Shown: in pieces, positions 20,031 to 30,456 of the stretch
Position numbering within the stretch: position 1 is the first letter of the stretch
Layout: each line of letters starts with the position of its first letter
Assembly (NCBI GenBank): GCA_019633425.1
Contig: WSUB01000275.1
Location: 1 to 36,329 of the forward strand
Source of the DNA: Tulasnella sp. 424
Lineage: Eukaryota; Basidiomycota; Agaricomycetes; Cantharellales; Tulasnellaceae
Reading direction: 5' to 3'
DNA: 36,329 bases
Translations under genes and position numbers: made by a program
Notes under the pieces: generated by a model
The model's input: only the letters and a program-made list of their open reading frames with translations
Database searches by the model: none
What the model was told of the DNA's origin: nothing

Positions 20031-20039
20031 AGGCGGAAT
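20031..20039 (+). other. Element B candidate self-primer binding site
   Basis: AGGCGGAAT starts two bases after the LTR, identical to element A. It pairs with ATTCTGCCT of the LTR (19926-19934) with one G-U pair. Confidence 0.6.
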
Positions 20040-20067
20040 CCACCATCAGTAACCCGCTCATCATTGT

Positions 20068-20478
20068 ATGCCCCCAGCTGACAGAGCCCATCGATACTAC
20101 GAACAAGAAGCTAAAAAACTCGCCAAATACAACCAAGACAACTTTGACAACATCCTGGTAGAATCACTACTCACCCCACAGCCATCTCCTACGCCAAGAC
20201 TCCCCAGACATTTCCGACAATCAGTTTACGCCCGTCTCAACAAGAAAGGGGAATTCAAAGTAACAAACTTTGCCGATCGAGTCAATAAAGAACCAACGCA
20301 CATCATCAATGTCCAAGGACTCACCAAGAACCATAAAGACCATATCATCGATATATTCCCCCACGCCGAACTCTCCTATCTTGGAACACACGTAATCATC
20401 CCTTATCAACTGATCCCAGCCCAAGAAATCAAAGCCTATCGTATCCTCCCTATTGAAACCTTTATCAAACCACGAAAT
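20068..20478 (+). pseudogene. Conserved leader ORF ahead of gag (element B)
   Basis: The ATG at 20068 is 39 nt after the LTR, as in element A. About 136 codons lead to the gag ATG at 20477. The C-terminal half matches the leader ORF of element A (FPHAELSYLGTHVIIPY, then AYRILPIET). The ATGAGC of the gag start is conserved, but the TGA is not in the leader frame here, so the frame runs on to 20748, probably because of a small indel. No known domain was recognised. Confidence 0.6.
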
Positions 20479-21295
20479 GAGCAATCAAGGACTAGGAGGG
20501 AATTGGATGACGGACCTATTGGGAGCTCTGCCCAACCCAGGGGCCCCAACGACGAACTCTACCCCTGGTCCCCAGCCCCCACACCAGCCCCAGAACCACG
20601 CCCCCAACACAGGGCCGCAACCACCAGCACCAGGTGCCCAGCAGATCGACGTAACAACACTACTAGGGCTCATAGCTGCACTCAATGCGGGGAATGCGAT
20701 GACTGGGGCTGCTGCAGGAACTGTGAGAACTGGGAGAGTCAAAATTAGAGAACCAGAGGTCTATGATGGAAAGAAGAGAGGAAGGGCGGTGGTCAGATTC
20801 CTCCTCGACTGCGAACTATATTTTGCTGCAAGACCTGACAACTTCCAATGAGAAGCAGACCAAATCCGATTTGCCATCAGCTACCTAACAGACACAGCTC
20901 AGGCCTGGGTGGAACCCATCCTCATCGATAACCTAGGAAGCCAGAACGACCCGGAATCCTACGACTGGGATGACTTCAAAAAAGCCGTAGAAGGGGCATT
21001 TGGAGATACGGATCGAGAAAGAACTGTGATACGAGAACTAGAAGCCCTAAAGCAAGGGAAAAGGCCAGTGTCAACCTACACATCGGACTTCCGAAGAATC
21101 AAAGCCGATATCCCCAACTGGGATGAAAGCACCTTCGTCCACTATTATCGCAAGGGTCTCAACAAAGACATCAAGGACTACCTAGTTACGCAACCAGTTC
21201 AAACACGACTCAACGCTTTGATTGAACTCTCTATCAGGATCGACAACCGAATTTGGGAGCGAAAGAAAGAGAAAGAGGAATCCGGCACCCATTGA
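20477..21295 (+). pseudogene. gag: Gag capsid of element B, one internal stop
   Basis: The frame is 273 codons with a single TGA at 20849-20851. A Pro/Gln-rich start is followed by the Gag domain: EPEVYDGK, FAISYLTDTAQAW and TYTSDFRRIKADIP. Then comes the LNALIELSIRIDNRIWERK segment that element A lacks. It would be the particle-forming protein. Confidence 0.8.
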
Positions 21296-24200
21296 CCCCC
21301 ACCTCCATGTCAGCAACCTCCTCGCCCTCAGCCTACCAATCCTCCTCCTCAGTCCATCGTTCCTAATGCCTTCGCACACACCTCCCCAGTTCCCATCCAC
21401 ATTGACACAGCCAGAAGAGGACCATTAAGCGATGCGGAAAAAAAAAACGGAGGAGAGAACACAACCTATGCTACTATTGCGGGCAAGCAGGACACAAGGC
21501 CGAGATCCACGATCTTAAGCGAAGGACCCAGGCAGTTGTCGAAACCCTCACTGTCGCTGCCACTGCTCACGCCACCCCTCCGTCGCTCATTGAGTTCGAC
21601 CCTATCATTGCCCTGGCTGCTCCGGGTTTTGACCCACAGTCATCACGTGCTAATACTCTTCGTCATGTTCTAAGTACCCATGTATTCTCGTCAGATATGG
21701 TCAATAGGAATCGTATGCCGCTCGAACCATTGACCCATCTGATAGTACCAACCAACCTGACGGCAGGGCAAGTCACAGCCTCCCCACTACCATGATCGAC
21801 TCAGGAGCCACATCTGAGTTTATCAACAAATCCTTCGTCGACAATAATCACATTCCAACCCAACAAAAGCAATTCCCACGTCACCCTGTGGCAATCGATG
21901 GGCACTCCCTTGGGATTATAAATAGAGAGGTCAAGGGACAATTACGAATGGGGAACCATGAAGAGGAAATCATGTTGGACGTTGCGAATATTGGAAGGCA
22001 CCCTATGATCCTTGGCACTCCCTGGTTGCATCGTCATAATCCTTCTGTCGACTGGAGGACGCGACGAGTAGTCTTCGACAACCCTTACTGCTCGAACCAA
22101 TGTCTGGATCTCCCCATCGACATTCTAGGAAAGAAGAACGGACAACCAGACAAGATTCCCCCCCTCTGTCATTCCTAGAACTTCCCGAAGAAGACGATAT
22201 CGCGGGAACTAGTATCTCAGCCAAAATCGCAGCAGACCATAAGAAGGAAGCTAAACCCCTGGAAGAAACTGTCCCACCAGAACTGCACGAATTCTTAGAT
22301 GTATTCCAGGAGCTGACAGGGGACACCATTCTGCCTCCACACCGGCCGTACAACTGCAAAATCGACTTTATGCCAGGAAGCGAATTACCTAAACTGGGAG
22401 GCATGTATGCAGGATTGGCGCAAGATCTCGCAGACCTGAAGGCATGGATCAACGAAAACCTTTGTAAAGGGTATATCTGTGAATCGAAATCGCAAGTAGC
22501 ATCTCTGTGTTTCTTCATCGGAAAGAAGGGTGGGAAGAAACAACTTGTAATCGACTACCAATGGATCAACGATATTACCGTAAAAGACCAATACCCGATC
22601 CCTCTCACGTCAGACCTAATTGATCGACTACGGGGAAAGAAGGTGTTTAGTAAACTCGATCTTTGATGGGGTTACCACCTCGTGTGGATAGCGAAAGGCG
22701 ATGAATGGAAAACCGCGTTCAAGACAAGATTCGGACTATTCGAGTGGACGGTCATGCCATTCGGACTCTGCAACGCACCCGCCGTATTCCAATGTTTCAT
22801 TAACCACATCCTCCACGACCTGCTGAACGAGGGCATTACCAACTACCTGGATGACACAATGGCAGCCACGGTTACGCGTCAACAAAATGTCAAAGTCATG
22901 AGAGAAATCTTGCAGAGACTCAGGGCCAACCGTTTACACTGTCACCTGGAAAAGAGTGAATTTTTCATAACGGAAACCGATTTCCTAGGCCTTGGGATCA
23001 CGGAGCACGGTGTCATGATGGACAAGCATAAGGTAGAAGCAATTCAACAATGGCCAGCCCCTCAAAAGGTCAAGGACGTCCAAACGTTCCTAGGATTTGC
23101 AAACTTCTATCGATGATTCATCAAAGACTTCGCTAAACTCTCCCAACCCATCACGAACCTCCTACAAAAAGAAGTCGCTTGGGACTGGACCAACCTCTGT
23201 CAGGAGTCTTTCGACGCCCTAAAAGAACGCTTCACCACTGCCCCTGTACTAGTGCACTTCGACCCTGATCTTCCCACCCTGCTTGAAACAGACGCCTCAG
23301 GTTACACGTACAGAGCGGTCCTATCGCAGAAAAGTTGAGATGGCAAAGTGCACCCGGTTGCCTTCATGTCCAAATCGATGACGGATGTCGAACAATGATG
23401 GGATATTTACGATAAGGAGATGTTGGTTATCGTTTGAGCACTCCTGTACTGGCGCCACTACCTCGAAGGAGCGAAATTCCCCATCAGGATCCTCACCGAC
23501 CATAAAAGCCTAGAGTACTTTAAGAAGGCTCAGGTTTTAAATGACTGACAACATTGCTGGCTCCAGGTTCTGCAACGATTCGACTTCCTCATCTCTTATC
23601 ACCCAGGATCCAAATCAGGGAAACCTGATGCACACTCCCATTGCCCGGATCACCGCCCTCAAGAGGGGGCAGAAGAACCGTCCCTAACGCTTCTACCGCC
23701 ATTGCAAGTCAAAGAAGTTAACGCAATAACACTCCTACCACCGTCGTGGATCTTGGAAATCAACGCAGATGATGAGAATGACAATGAGGAAGAAGAATTG
23801 TGAGACACGGATCTGGAAATAGTACAACAAATCTCGACAGTGACCTGGGTGGATGACACTGAAAGTAGTACTGGCGTTCTTCAAAAATGAACCAACACGA
23901 GCTCCAGCAAGAACGCAAAAGGAAATGTCGGAATGGACCTTCGAAAACGGGATCCTTCAGTTTAGGAAAAAGATCTATGTTCCAAACAATGACAACATCA
24001 AGCGGAAGATTTTGAAGCTCTATCACGACGCGATCAGTGTAGGACACGGAGGGCAAGCCAAGACTTTGGAACTGGTGTCAAGAGGGTACCATTGGCCATC
24101 GATGAAGAGCTTCGTTAACAGATATGTGGAAGGGTGCGATACCTGCAGACAAAACAAGCCAAATCATGCACCACCTATCGGACTCCTTAGGCCGCTCCCA

Positions 24201-25340
24201 GTGCCGATCGGACCATGGCAAGACGTGTCGTATGACTTCATCACTAAACTCCCCATCACGCAGCATGGGCGTGATACCATCCTGGTGGTCGTAGACCAAC
24301 TCTTAAAAGAAGCCCACTTCATTGCCACGAAGGAAGCAGGTCTGGACTCGGAGAAGACAGCGGAACTCTTTATTGCCAACGTCTGGAAACTACACGGAGT
24401 ACCTTCACAAACGGTATTGGATTGCGGACCCCAATTCAACGCCCCGTTCCTCCGCACACTCTTCAAAGGACTAGGAATCAAACCAAATTTCTGGACCGCG
24501 TATCACCCGCAGACTGATGGGCAAACAGAGCGTACCAATCAAAACGTAGAAGGGTTCCTCCATCTCTACTGCAACCACCGACAAGACAACTGGGACAACC
24601 TGCTACCATTTGCGGAATTCGCTTACAATAACTCGATCCATTCCTCCATTGGCACCACACTGTTCATGGCTAGTCGCGGATACAACCCCACATTCTCTAA
24701 TATGCCCTCGGAAGCGCAGTCTAACCCATCAGCGGAAGAACGTCTCGAAAGGATCAAAGTGGTGCAAGAAGAGGTCCAATCCGCCATGACCATTGCTCAG
24801 GAACGACAAAAACGGTACTACGACAAAAATCGACAGCATGAACCAGAGTATCAAGTGGGAGATAAGGTCTGGTTGGAGGCCGAAAACATTATCACGGATC
24901 GTCCTTCGACCAAACTATCGCCGAAAAGACTCGGGCCATACAAGATCGAAGCCAAGATATCCTCCCATGCGTACCGACTTTCACTCCCGTGAACCATGAA
25001 GATCCATCTGGTGTTCCACGTCTCACTACTCAGCGCCCACGTCCCCGATGCGATCCCTGGATGTGTACAGCCTGAACTGGAACCGGTCATAGTCGAGGGA
25101 CAAGAAGAGTATGAAGTCAAGAAGATCCTCAATTCGTGATATTGGAACCGCAAACTTCAATACCTCATAAAGTGGAAGGGATTTACGGACGAACACAACA
25201 CATGGGAGAAGGCCGAAAATTTGGAGCATGCTGTCGACCTAGTCCGAGACTACCACCAGCGATTTCCTCTAGCAATGGGACTGGAGCCATACAACCCTCA
25301 GCTCCACTCTCGCGATGCCGGCGGCAATAAGTGCCGTTAG
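21296..25340 (+). pseudogene. pol: Nucleocapsid and Pol of element B, broken
   Basis: A C-C-H-H knuckle, CYYCGQAGHKAEIH (21469-21510), follows a run of A near 21440 where the frame shifts. Then come: protease DSGATS at about 21798; reverse transcriptase with FGLCNAPAVFQ and YLDD (22844-22855); RNase H near 23290; an integrase open frame 23853-24992 with HHCC and DDE residues (YDFITKLP, LDCGPQFN, TDGQTERTNQ); GPY at about 24936; and a chromodomain at about 25100-25260. Stops include TGA at 22664 and 23114 and others near 23397, 23434, 23545, 24990 and 25137, several exactly where element A has an arginine codon CGA. The reading frame ends with TAG at 25338. It is inactive. Confidence 0.9.
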
Positions 25341-25350
25341 GAGGGGCAAC
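25341..25350 (+). other. Element B polypurine tract
   Basis: GAGGGGCAAC lies between the pol stop and the 3' LTR, the same arrangement as in element A. Confidence 0.65.
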
Positions 25351-25894
25351 TGTGATAACCTCGTCACATCTCGGCTATCTCTAGACTCCAAAATCGAGTT
25401 CGATGTGTCAGTGCATTGAGGTTTGTCTTGTCTTGGTAAGATCCTCATGTTTCCTCAGTCAGCACCCTGCCATAGTCTGTTGTTTCCCGCATGTTTCCTC
25501 AGTCAGCGCCTCATGTTGCACCTCCACTCACTTACGCGTCCACACTCATTAGTCATTATAGATTAGTCTTTCATTGTCTATTTAAGAGAATGGAATGAGG
25601 AGGGTTTGTTCCTCATTCTGCCTTCTGTTCATCAATCCTATAGTCCTTCCCCATCTCCAGTAAACCCTTGACCACATTGAGCNNNNNNNNNNNNNNNNNN
25701 NNNNNNNNNNNNNNNNNNNNNNNNNNNNNNNNNNNNNNNNNNNNNNNNNNNNNNNNNNNNNNNNNNNNNNNNNNNNNNNNNNTTGTTCCTCATTCTGCCT
25801 TCTGTTCATCAATCCTATAGTCCTTCCCCATCTCCAGTAAACCCTTGACCACATTGAGCGCCTTACTACTTCGTCCATCGTCAAGATCGTTACA
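25351..25894 (+). repeat. Element B 3' LTR, containing a scaffold gap
   Basis: It begins TGTGATAACC and ends ATCGTTACA. Bases 25683-25782 are N. The 77 bases before the gap (25606-25682) recur exactly after it (25783-25859). Without gap and repeat, the LTR would be 332 + 35 = 367 bp, exactly the length of the 5' LTR. Confidence 0.9.
25683..25782. other. Assembly gap of 100 N
   Basis: The gap is flanked by identical 77-base ends, which suggests two overlapping contigs that were not merged rather than missing sequence. Confidence 0.95.
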
Positions 25895-25928
25895 CCTCGA
25901 TTCTGACTTTGAATATGAAACCCACCAG

Positions 25929-26751
25929 AGCAATTAGAGCAGAGTAACACTGGCAATGATACAGTACGTTAATATTTTTGTGTTCCGTTTACTATATTGA
26001 TCATCATCAACAGTTCACCATTGTCCACCACACTGAGGACATCAACAAGTCCTCCGCGGTCGTTCTCGTCAGCGAACACCAACTGGATCCAACCCCTGAA
26101 CTCAGAACCCGTCTGAAGCTGAGGCAGAACAGCATGAACATCCGGCCCCTCGACTTGGTCGCCGCAATACAATGTTGACTTGCTCTCGGAAAGTGGCCGA
26201 GCCTGCTGCTGACGAAGACAGCAATTGGCCGGACATGGATGACCCCCAACCCTCTAAGAGTCCATGTGCTGAGGAGAATGGAGATGATGGCGAAGAACCG
26301 ATCAGAAGGCCCTATGGGAATCGAACAGCAACTCCTATTTGCGATGATGAAGATGATATTGATGGTGATACCCAAGACCAACTCCCGCCTGGATCACAAG
26401 AAGCCCCACCAGCTGCCCAAGCAAGTGATTCAGAAGCGCCAAGTCCAACAGACAATGAGCACATGGTTCAACAAAAGCAGGTTGCATCAGCATCTCCGGA
26501 AGATTCCCAACGTGCAAAGAGAAACAAACACTAATGTGGCAAGACCGAAGGCGAGCGATTTCGTGCCCAATGCAAAACACGCTGTTATCGCAGCCTGTCG
26601 AAAGTTTCGTGCCCTCCTTGCATCCAATGGATCATTTCTAGAGCCTACTGCTGAGATGATTCAAATCGCAGAGGCTTTTATAGCTGATTTCAAAACACCT
26701 GGCCATTCCCACATTCTACACGCCTACGCGACCCAGCAGCATTTGGCCTAG
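25929..26751 (+). pseudogene. DUF6532 gene, middle exons
   Basis: Exon 25929-25963 keeps phase with the exon before element B. An intron 25964-26013 (GTACGT...CAACAG) and a long exon from 26014 follow. The exon encodes a linker, then an acidic low-complexity region (about 26172-26530, with runs of Asp and Glu), then the start of the DUF6532 domain (AKHAVIAACRKFRALLASNG and the following helix, to about 26690). The reading frame changes near 26170 and near 26530 without obvious introns, so frameshifts are likely. After about 26690 the similarity stops. DUF6532 is a basidiomycete domain of unknown function. Confidence 0.6.
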
Positions 26752-27099
26752 TTCTTCACCATTTCTCCACCTTTTCCCCTCATCCAAGCTTGGATAAGCT
26801 CAGATAGGTAATAGCGAGGGTACAGATCAGTTTTCATCCTCTCAAAGCATATTGTGTGTTCCCCTTGAAAACCTGCCCTCCCCTAATGGCATTTGACCAT
26901 TTGCCAAATCCCTGCTGTGCCAATCGGTCCAAGCTCCCGCCAAGCTATTTTTATCAGCATTAAATAGGGAATAGGGTATAGGAGGAGTTGCTGAAGGTCG
27001 TACTAGCCTAAATCTAGCTCTTTTCCTTCTCTGTAAATATGTTCAGCAACTCAGAACACCACAAGTTTGGGAAAAGGAACATAAATTCATCAGGGGACA

Positions 27100-27330
27100 C
27101 TAGAGTATACTCATACAAAAGACACGAGTCTGCTTTGGTAGCAGATACTTGACCCAGTGTTCTGAAATCCTCAAAATCCGTGCCATGGGGGCAATCTCAG
27201 CGATAAATTCTAAACCACGTTGTAGGTTGCATAAATGCCTATCGTTCCCTGAAGCCTGCTCATACGAGTACATGCGATCCGGTATGAAGTGAATTGGTAG
27301 GGAAATGAGCGAGAAATGATCCAAATGCAC
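27100..27330 (-). CDS. Short ORF, possible captured gene fragment
   Basis: 76 codons start at an ATG within the dispersed repeat. The sequence reads like a normal globular protein piece (for example GLEFIAEIAPMARILRISEH) with balanced composition, but I do not recognise the family. The first codons and upstream bases are the ones repeated at the left edge of the window. It may be a fragment of a host gene carried by the transposon. Confidence 0.35.
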   Translation of the reverse strand: MHLDHFSLISLPIHFIPDRMYSYEQASGNDRHLCNLQRGLEFIAEIAPMARILRISEHWVKYLLPKQTRVFCMSIL

Positions 27331-27388
27331 TTTGTCATTTAGATGCGGAGAATGTGGGAATGGCCAGGTGTTTTGAAATCAGCTGTAA
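27313..27388. repeat. Dispersed repeat, right copy (partner 1-76)
   Basis: It matches 1-76 at 73 of 76 bases in the same orientation and includes the start codon region of the minus-strand ORF at 27100-27330. Confidence 0.85.
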
Positions 27389-27940
27389 GTTTGCGTGTAA
27401 GGAGTGCGATGTTTCACTTGCAACGTAGCTGGAAGAGCTACAAGGGGGTTGCTCGTCGCTAAGGCTCGGCGATGAATTGTAAGTGATTATGTATGTATTA
27501 ACCCGATCATCCCATCCCCCACAGAAGGATGCCCCCTGAGCAATCTCCAGACGAAGGCATCGAGTTCGCCAACCGGCTCTGCCGGTCACCGAGACTCTCC
27601 TCCTTCGCTCCCGAAGTCAGTAGACCAAGTGTGAAGCCTATAATCCCTCAGCAAGGAAAGTGCTCTACTGTACAGCTCAGTCGTGATCGGGTTTCGATTC
27701 AAAGCAAGGGTTATAAGGGGAGTTTCATCAAACACACATTATTGGCAAGGAGAGCTTGTCACCACGAATGCTAGATCATCATGGCATATACTCAGATGCA
27801 CGTATCCTAGTCTATGTATCTATTGGATGCTCATCAGAATGATTTAGGGAGTGTAACTACTGTTAATCTTGTCCGTTGGGCTCTTGACTCTGTAAAATTC
27901 ACACCAACCGTGGGACGTAGATGAACGGGGTTTTGATTTT

Positions 27941-28960
27941 ATGAGGCGAGTGGATAGGGGTTGGCGAGCAACCCAACTTGTCCTAACAAAGGACCAAATG
28001 AATGTGGTGCGTGTTCGATCTCTCCCTCTCATCTTAACCACTCCTAAACTCCTGGATGTTCTTCGTCATGGATGTAAGTGCACTTCGGATCGTTCACATA
28101 GGTCAAATTTGACGTCCTTATCCTCTTGTTGTTAGGGCTAGATCCAGAAATCGACCTCACAGTCTCACAGATGCGTGGAGAACTCAAGACAATTGCACGT
28201 TTGGCTGTTGAGACAGTGTTTGGATTCATTCCCCGTGAATCTAAGGCTCTCTCTAACAAAAAGCTCTACGAGCGGTTGATCAACGGCAACATATACTTGT
28301 ACAAGGTCAGTTGGGAGGCAGTTCTGCTTGCCCATTTGAGACAACACTGATACATTCGCTTATTAAGAAATGGCAAGATGCTGGGAATCCCAAAGGAATG
28401 TGGTTCAATGAAATCCTCTTTAATATTGTTCGGAAAATGTGGTTCAAGAGTTCTAAGGACGATGGAATTTTGTACTCAACTCATTTTGATCCGGTTCAGA
28501 CAGAGACTATGGCACTTACTTACACTGCGGTATGTTCTGGTTTTATGTCCTATGGCCTTGGCTTATAAGGAACAACTTAGGTCCGTTGTGCACTTGATGA
28601 GTGGAAGGATGGTTCCCTCAATGCCGTCAACTTTACGGCCTTATCATATGAGGCCATTTACCAGGACTTATTCGCCGGCTTAGTCTCACTGAAGAGGAGT
28701 GCTGAGGGTGAGGAAGTGGTTAAAGACCTTGGGGAAGAGCTTTGGACAGAATCAAGGTTCATAATCCTATGAAAATGGCGGTGGCATCATACCTAATTCC
28801 ACTGTTTTCAAACAGCTCTGGTCTTGTAGAACGCCGCCAACTACTCACTAATTCATTCTCTCAGGCTCAGCACAGCGCTGCTGTGCGTGATGTGGCGGCA
28901 TGCAAGGCTCGTAAACAAGCGGAAGCAGAGGTCGATGCCGCTATTTTGCTCGACTACTAG
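27941..28960 (+). pseudogene. DUF6532 gene, 3' exons (conserved domain)
   Basis: The domain core is readable through introns at 28074-28135 (GTAAGT...TTAG), 28530-28580 (GTATGT...TTAG) and 28757-28815 (GTTCAT...ACAG), all phase-consistent. Recognisable blocks are MRGELKTIARLAVETVFGF, LYERLINGNIYLYK, ALTYTAVRCALDEWKDGS and ALSYEAIYQDLFAGL. The protein ends in an Ala/Lys-rich tail at TAG 28958-28960. One frame break lies between 28306 and 28311. The upstream start of this part is uncertain. Lying inside the transposon and opposite the transposase, it may be the second, accessory protein of the element, comparable in position to TnpA of plant CACTA elements; that role is inference. Confidence 0.7.
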
Positions 28961-29270
28961 GTACTATTGCTAGTAGTTGTACGAGCTCAAGTTAGGACAT
29001 AGACGAATGCAATTCTTGATTGGAACGATTGATCAGAGAGTGCCTACCATAATCCCAGCTATAGCCTCTGCCTCGCACTTATAACAAACATGGGTGCTGT
29101 ATACTACGCAATATTGACGGGAGAGCACTATGTAGATCAAACGGACTGCTATGGAGTGCTATGGAGGAACATATATACACTCCTATTGCTATACACTACT
29201 ACCTAGATAGGACCTTGCTATGATGCTATGCGTTCTATAGAGTGACAATAGCACTATAAACTTGAGTGAG
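28961..29270. other. Subterminal region, right
   Basis: There is no gene. CTATGG, GCTATG and CTATAG motifs are dense between 29100 and 29260 and are the reverse complements of the left-hand CCATAG motifs. Confidence 0.5.
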
Positions 29271-29282
29271 AGTTTGCTGATG
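29271..29282 (-). repeat. Plavaka-type right terminal inverted repeat
   Basis: AGTTTGCTGATG, the exact inverse of 15572-15583, followed by the TA duplication at 29283-29284. Confidence 0.85.
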
Positions 29283-30120
29283 TAAAAAGTAACCTTCGTT
29301 TTCCTGGCCACGGCTGTGTCCAGGTCTCAACTGCTGAAATCTCTGTCCCCCTTTTTTTACATGAACATTTGGCGGTGTTTGCGAGGGTTGTTCCTCATCA
29401 TGTGCCCGAAAGCTTGTCCTCTCGTCTTCCGCGTCAACTTGAAACTTTGACCATATTCCTCTGGCGGTCCGCCTTGCGTGGCAAAGCCTATCCCTCAAGC
29501 TCTCAGCGTCAATTCATGCTTTGACCACGTTTCCTCCTGGCCCACCTCACGCGGCAGACCACAGCTCACGAAACGATTTAAATCGACGGTGTCATCGTCT
29601 CCATCTGGCTTTTCCTACTCTGATTGACCCACGAACCTACCCTTTCCCCCCTTCTTTCTTCATGTTGCATCTACCTGCCATGTACTGTGAATAGCTCCGC
29701 GCACTCCCTTACATTGTGGACCTATTTTTCCTCGTCCGATTTTTTTATATTGTATATATTCAAGCCTATCTTTTATTGTTACTGCACGAGTCTGTGTGAG
29801 TCCAGCGGACAACTTGTTCGGCCCGGTAGTTACGTAAGTGTGAGGCCTGCCGTGGCCAGGACTGCCCGGAGGGCAATGGATTTTCGTCATCCGACCCAAA
29901 TTCCATGATCAGGCGTAAGTCTCGCAGGAAAGGAAACAAAGGAAGCTCACGACCCAGCTCTTACGCTCCTCATCAACTAGTCCGCTTCGGCGACTGACCT
30001 CCGAGTGCAGTGGAGGGATGATAGAGATCACTTGCGCAAATGAAGCTGTCACCGTCCTTGCCGAAGACTTGGAATACATATAAAACCCCCTCTGGAAGAG
30101 CAAGATGCGGCAGTTAGACA
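29283..30120. other. Intergenic sequence without recognised gene
   Basis: Short ORFs only. A T-rich stretch at 29720-29780 and the tandem repeat at 29431-29560 are the only structures seen. Confidence 0.45.
29431..29560. repeat. Degenerate 75-bp tandem repeat, two units
   Basis: The unit starting GCGTCAA at 29431 recurs at 29506, each followed by CTTTGACCA, then T-T-CCT-C, then a GCG-GGCA-type block. The units are diverged. Confidence 0.6.
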
Positions 30121-30456
30121 CGTCGATGCGAGCGAAGCAGGAAAAATGTACAGTCCGAAGGCCAGATGTAGCTCACCAGCGTTCAACGACACCGTAAACC
30201 CATCTGAACGGGTCAAATGTTTTGAGGAAGGTCCGGTCATCGAACTGCCAGCCCACACACGTCAGGTCACGCAAAGGGTACCGCACGTAACCTGACACCA
30301 GTATTGATGCGATCGTGGACGGAAAGATGCGCGGTCCGGAGGACGGATATAACTCACCAGCATTACCCGAAGACTGATACCCATCTGGACGCACGTTTGA
30401 AGATCGCAAGGAAGGCCGGATGATTTACAGCCTAACGCACGAAGCATCAGGTAACG
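30121..30456 (-). repeat. Two diverged ~150-bp tandem blocks, possibly duplicated exons
   Basis: Blocks 30121-30271 and 30302-30456 align throughout (GATGCGA...GCAGGAAAAATG against GATGCGATCGTGGACGGAAAGATG; CTCACCAGC in both; CCCATCTG in both). On the minus strand each has a possible exon end, CTG followed by GTGAGT or GTGAGC. This suggests duplicated exon-intron units of a minus-strand gene, but the frames are not conserved and no domain was recognised. Confidence 0.5.

Larger units (their letters stand above)
19662..25894 (+). mobile_element. Decayed Ty3-type chromovirus, element B
   Basis: The element has direct LTRs, a perfect 5-bp duplication CCTCG (19657-19661 and 25895-25899), a candidate self-priming site, a leader ORF, gag, and pol with a C-terminal chromodomain, so its order equals that of element A. 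The listed length includes a 100-N gap and a 77-base overlap in the 3' LTR; without them it is about 6.06 kb. Pol has many in-frame stops and some frameshifts. The LTRs differ by 11 transitions, most at CpG. It lies inside an intron of the DUF6532 gene, in the same orientation. Confidence 0.95.
26752..27940. other. Unassigned insert within the DUF6532 gene
   Basis: About 1.2 kb separates two parts of the DUF6532 domain that are normally close together, so this is probably inserted DNA. It contains the 27313-27388 repeat, a minus-strand ORF (27100-27330), a possible plus-strand intron (GTATGT...CCCACAG, about 27492-27525) followed by an 81-codon ORF, and no terminal repeats that I could define. 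Confidence 0.4.
15572..29282. mobile_element. Plavaka-type DNA transposon with transposase and DUF6532 genes
   Basis: The ends are a perfect 12-bp inverted repeat, CATCAGCAAACT (15572-15583 and, inverted, 29271-29282), bordered by TA on both sides. Inside are two divergent genes: a Plavaka-type (CACTA/EnSpm-related) transposase on the minus strand (15781-18804) and a DUF6532 gene on the plus strand (19364-28960). CCATAG-like motifs crowd both subterminal regions in opposite orientation. Element B (6.2 kb) is nested within, so the original was about 7.5 kb. The corresponding site in the right-hand duplicate (GATAAGCCCTAAAA, 35526-35540) is empty. Transposase stops show that it can no longer move by itself. 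Confidence 0.85.

Noticed and set aside
26752..27940. A Helitron as the insert in the DUF6532 gene
   Set aside because: No TC start, no hairpin with a CTRR end, and no Rep/helicase sequence was found at the visible repeat boundary.
29300..29335. Match of CCTGGCCAC...CCAGGTCTC with 36250-36285 as continuation of the segmental duplication
   Set aside because: It is only about 25 bases with a gap, and the sequence around it does not align; it may be chance.
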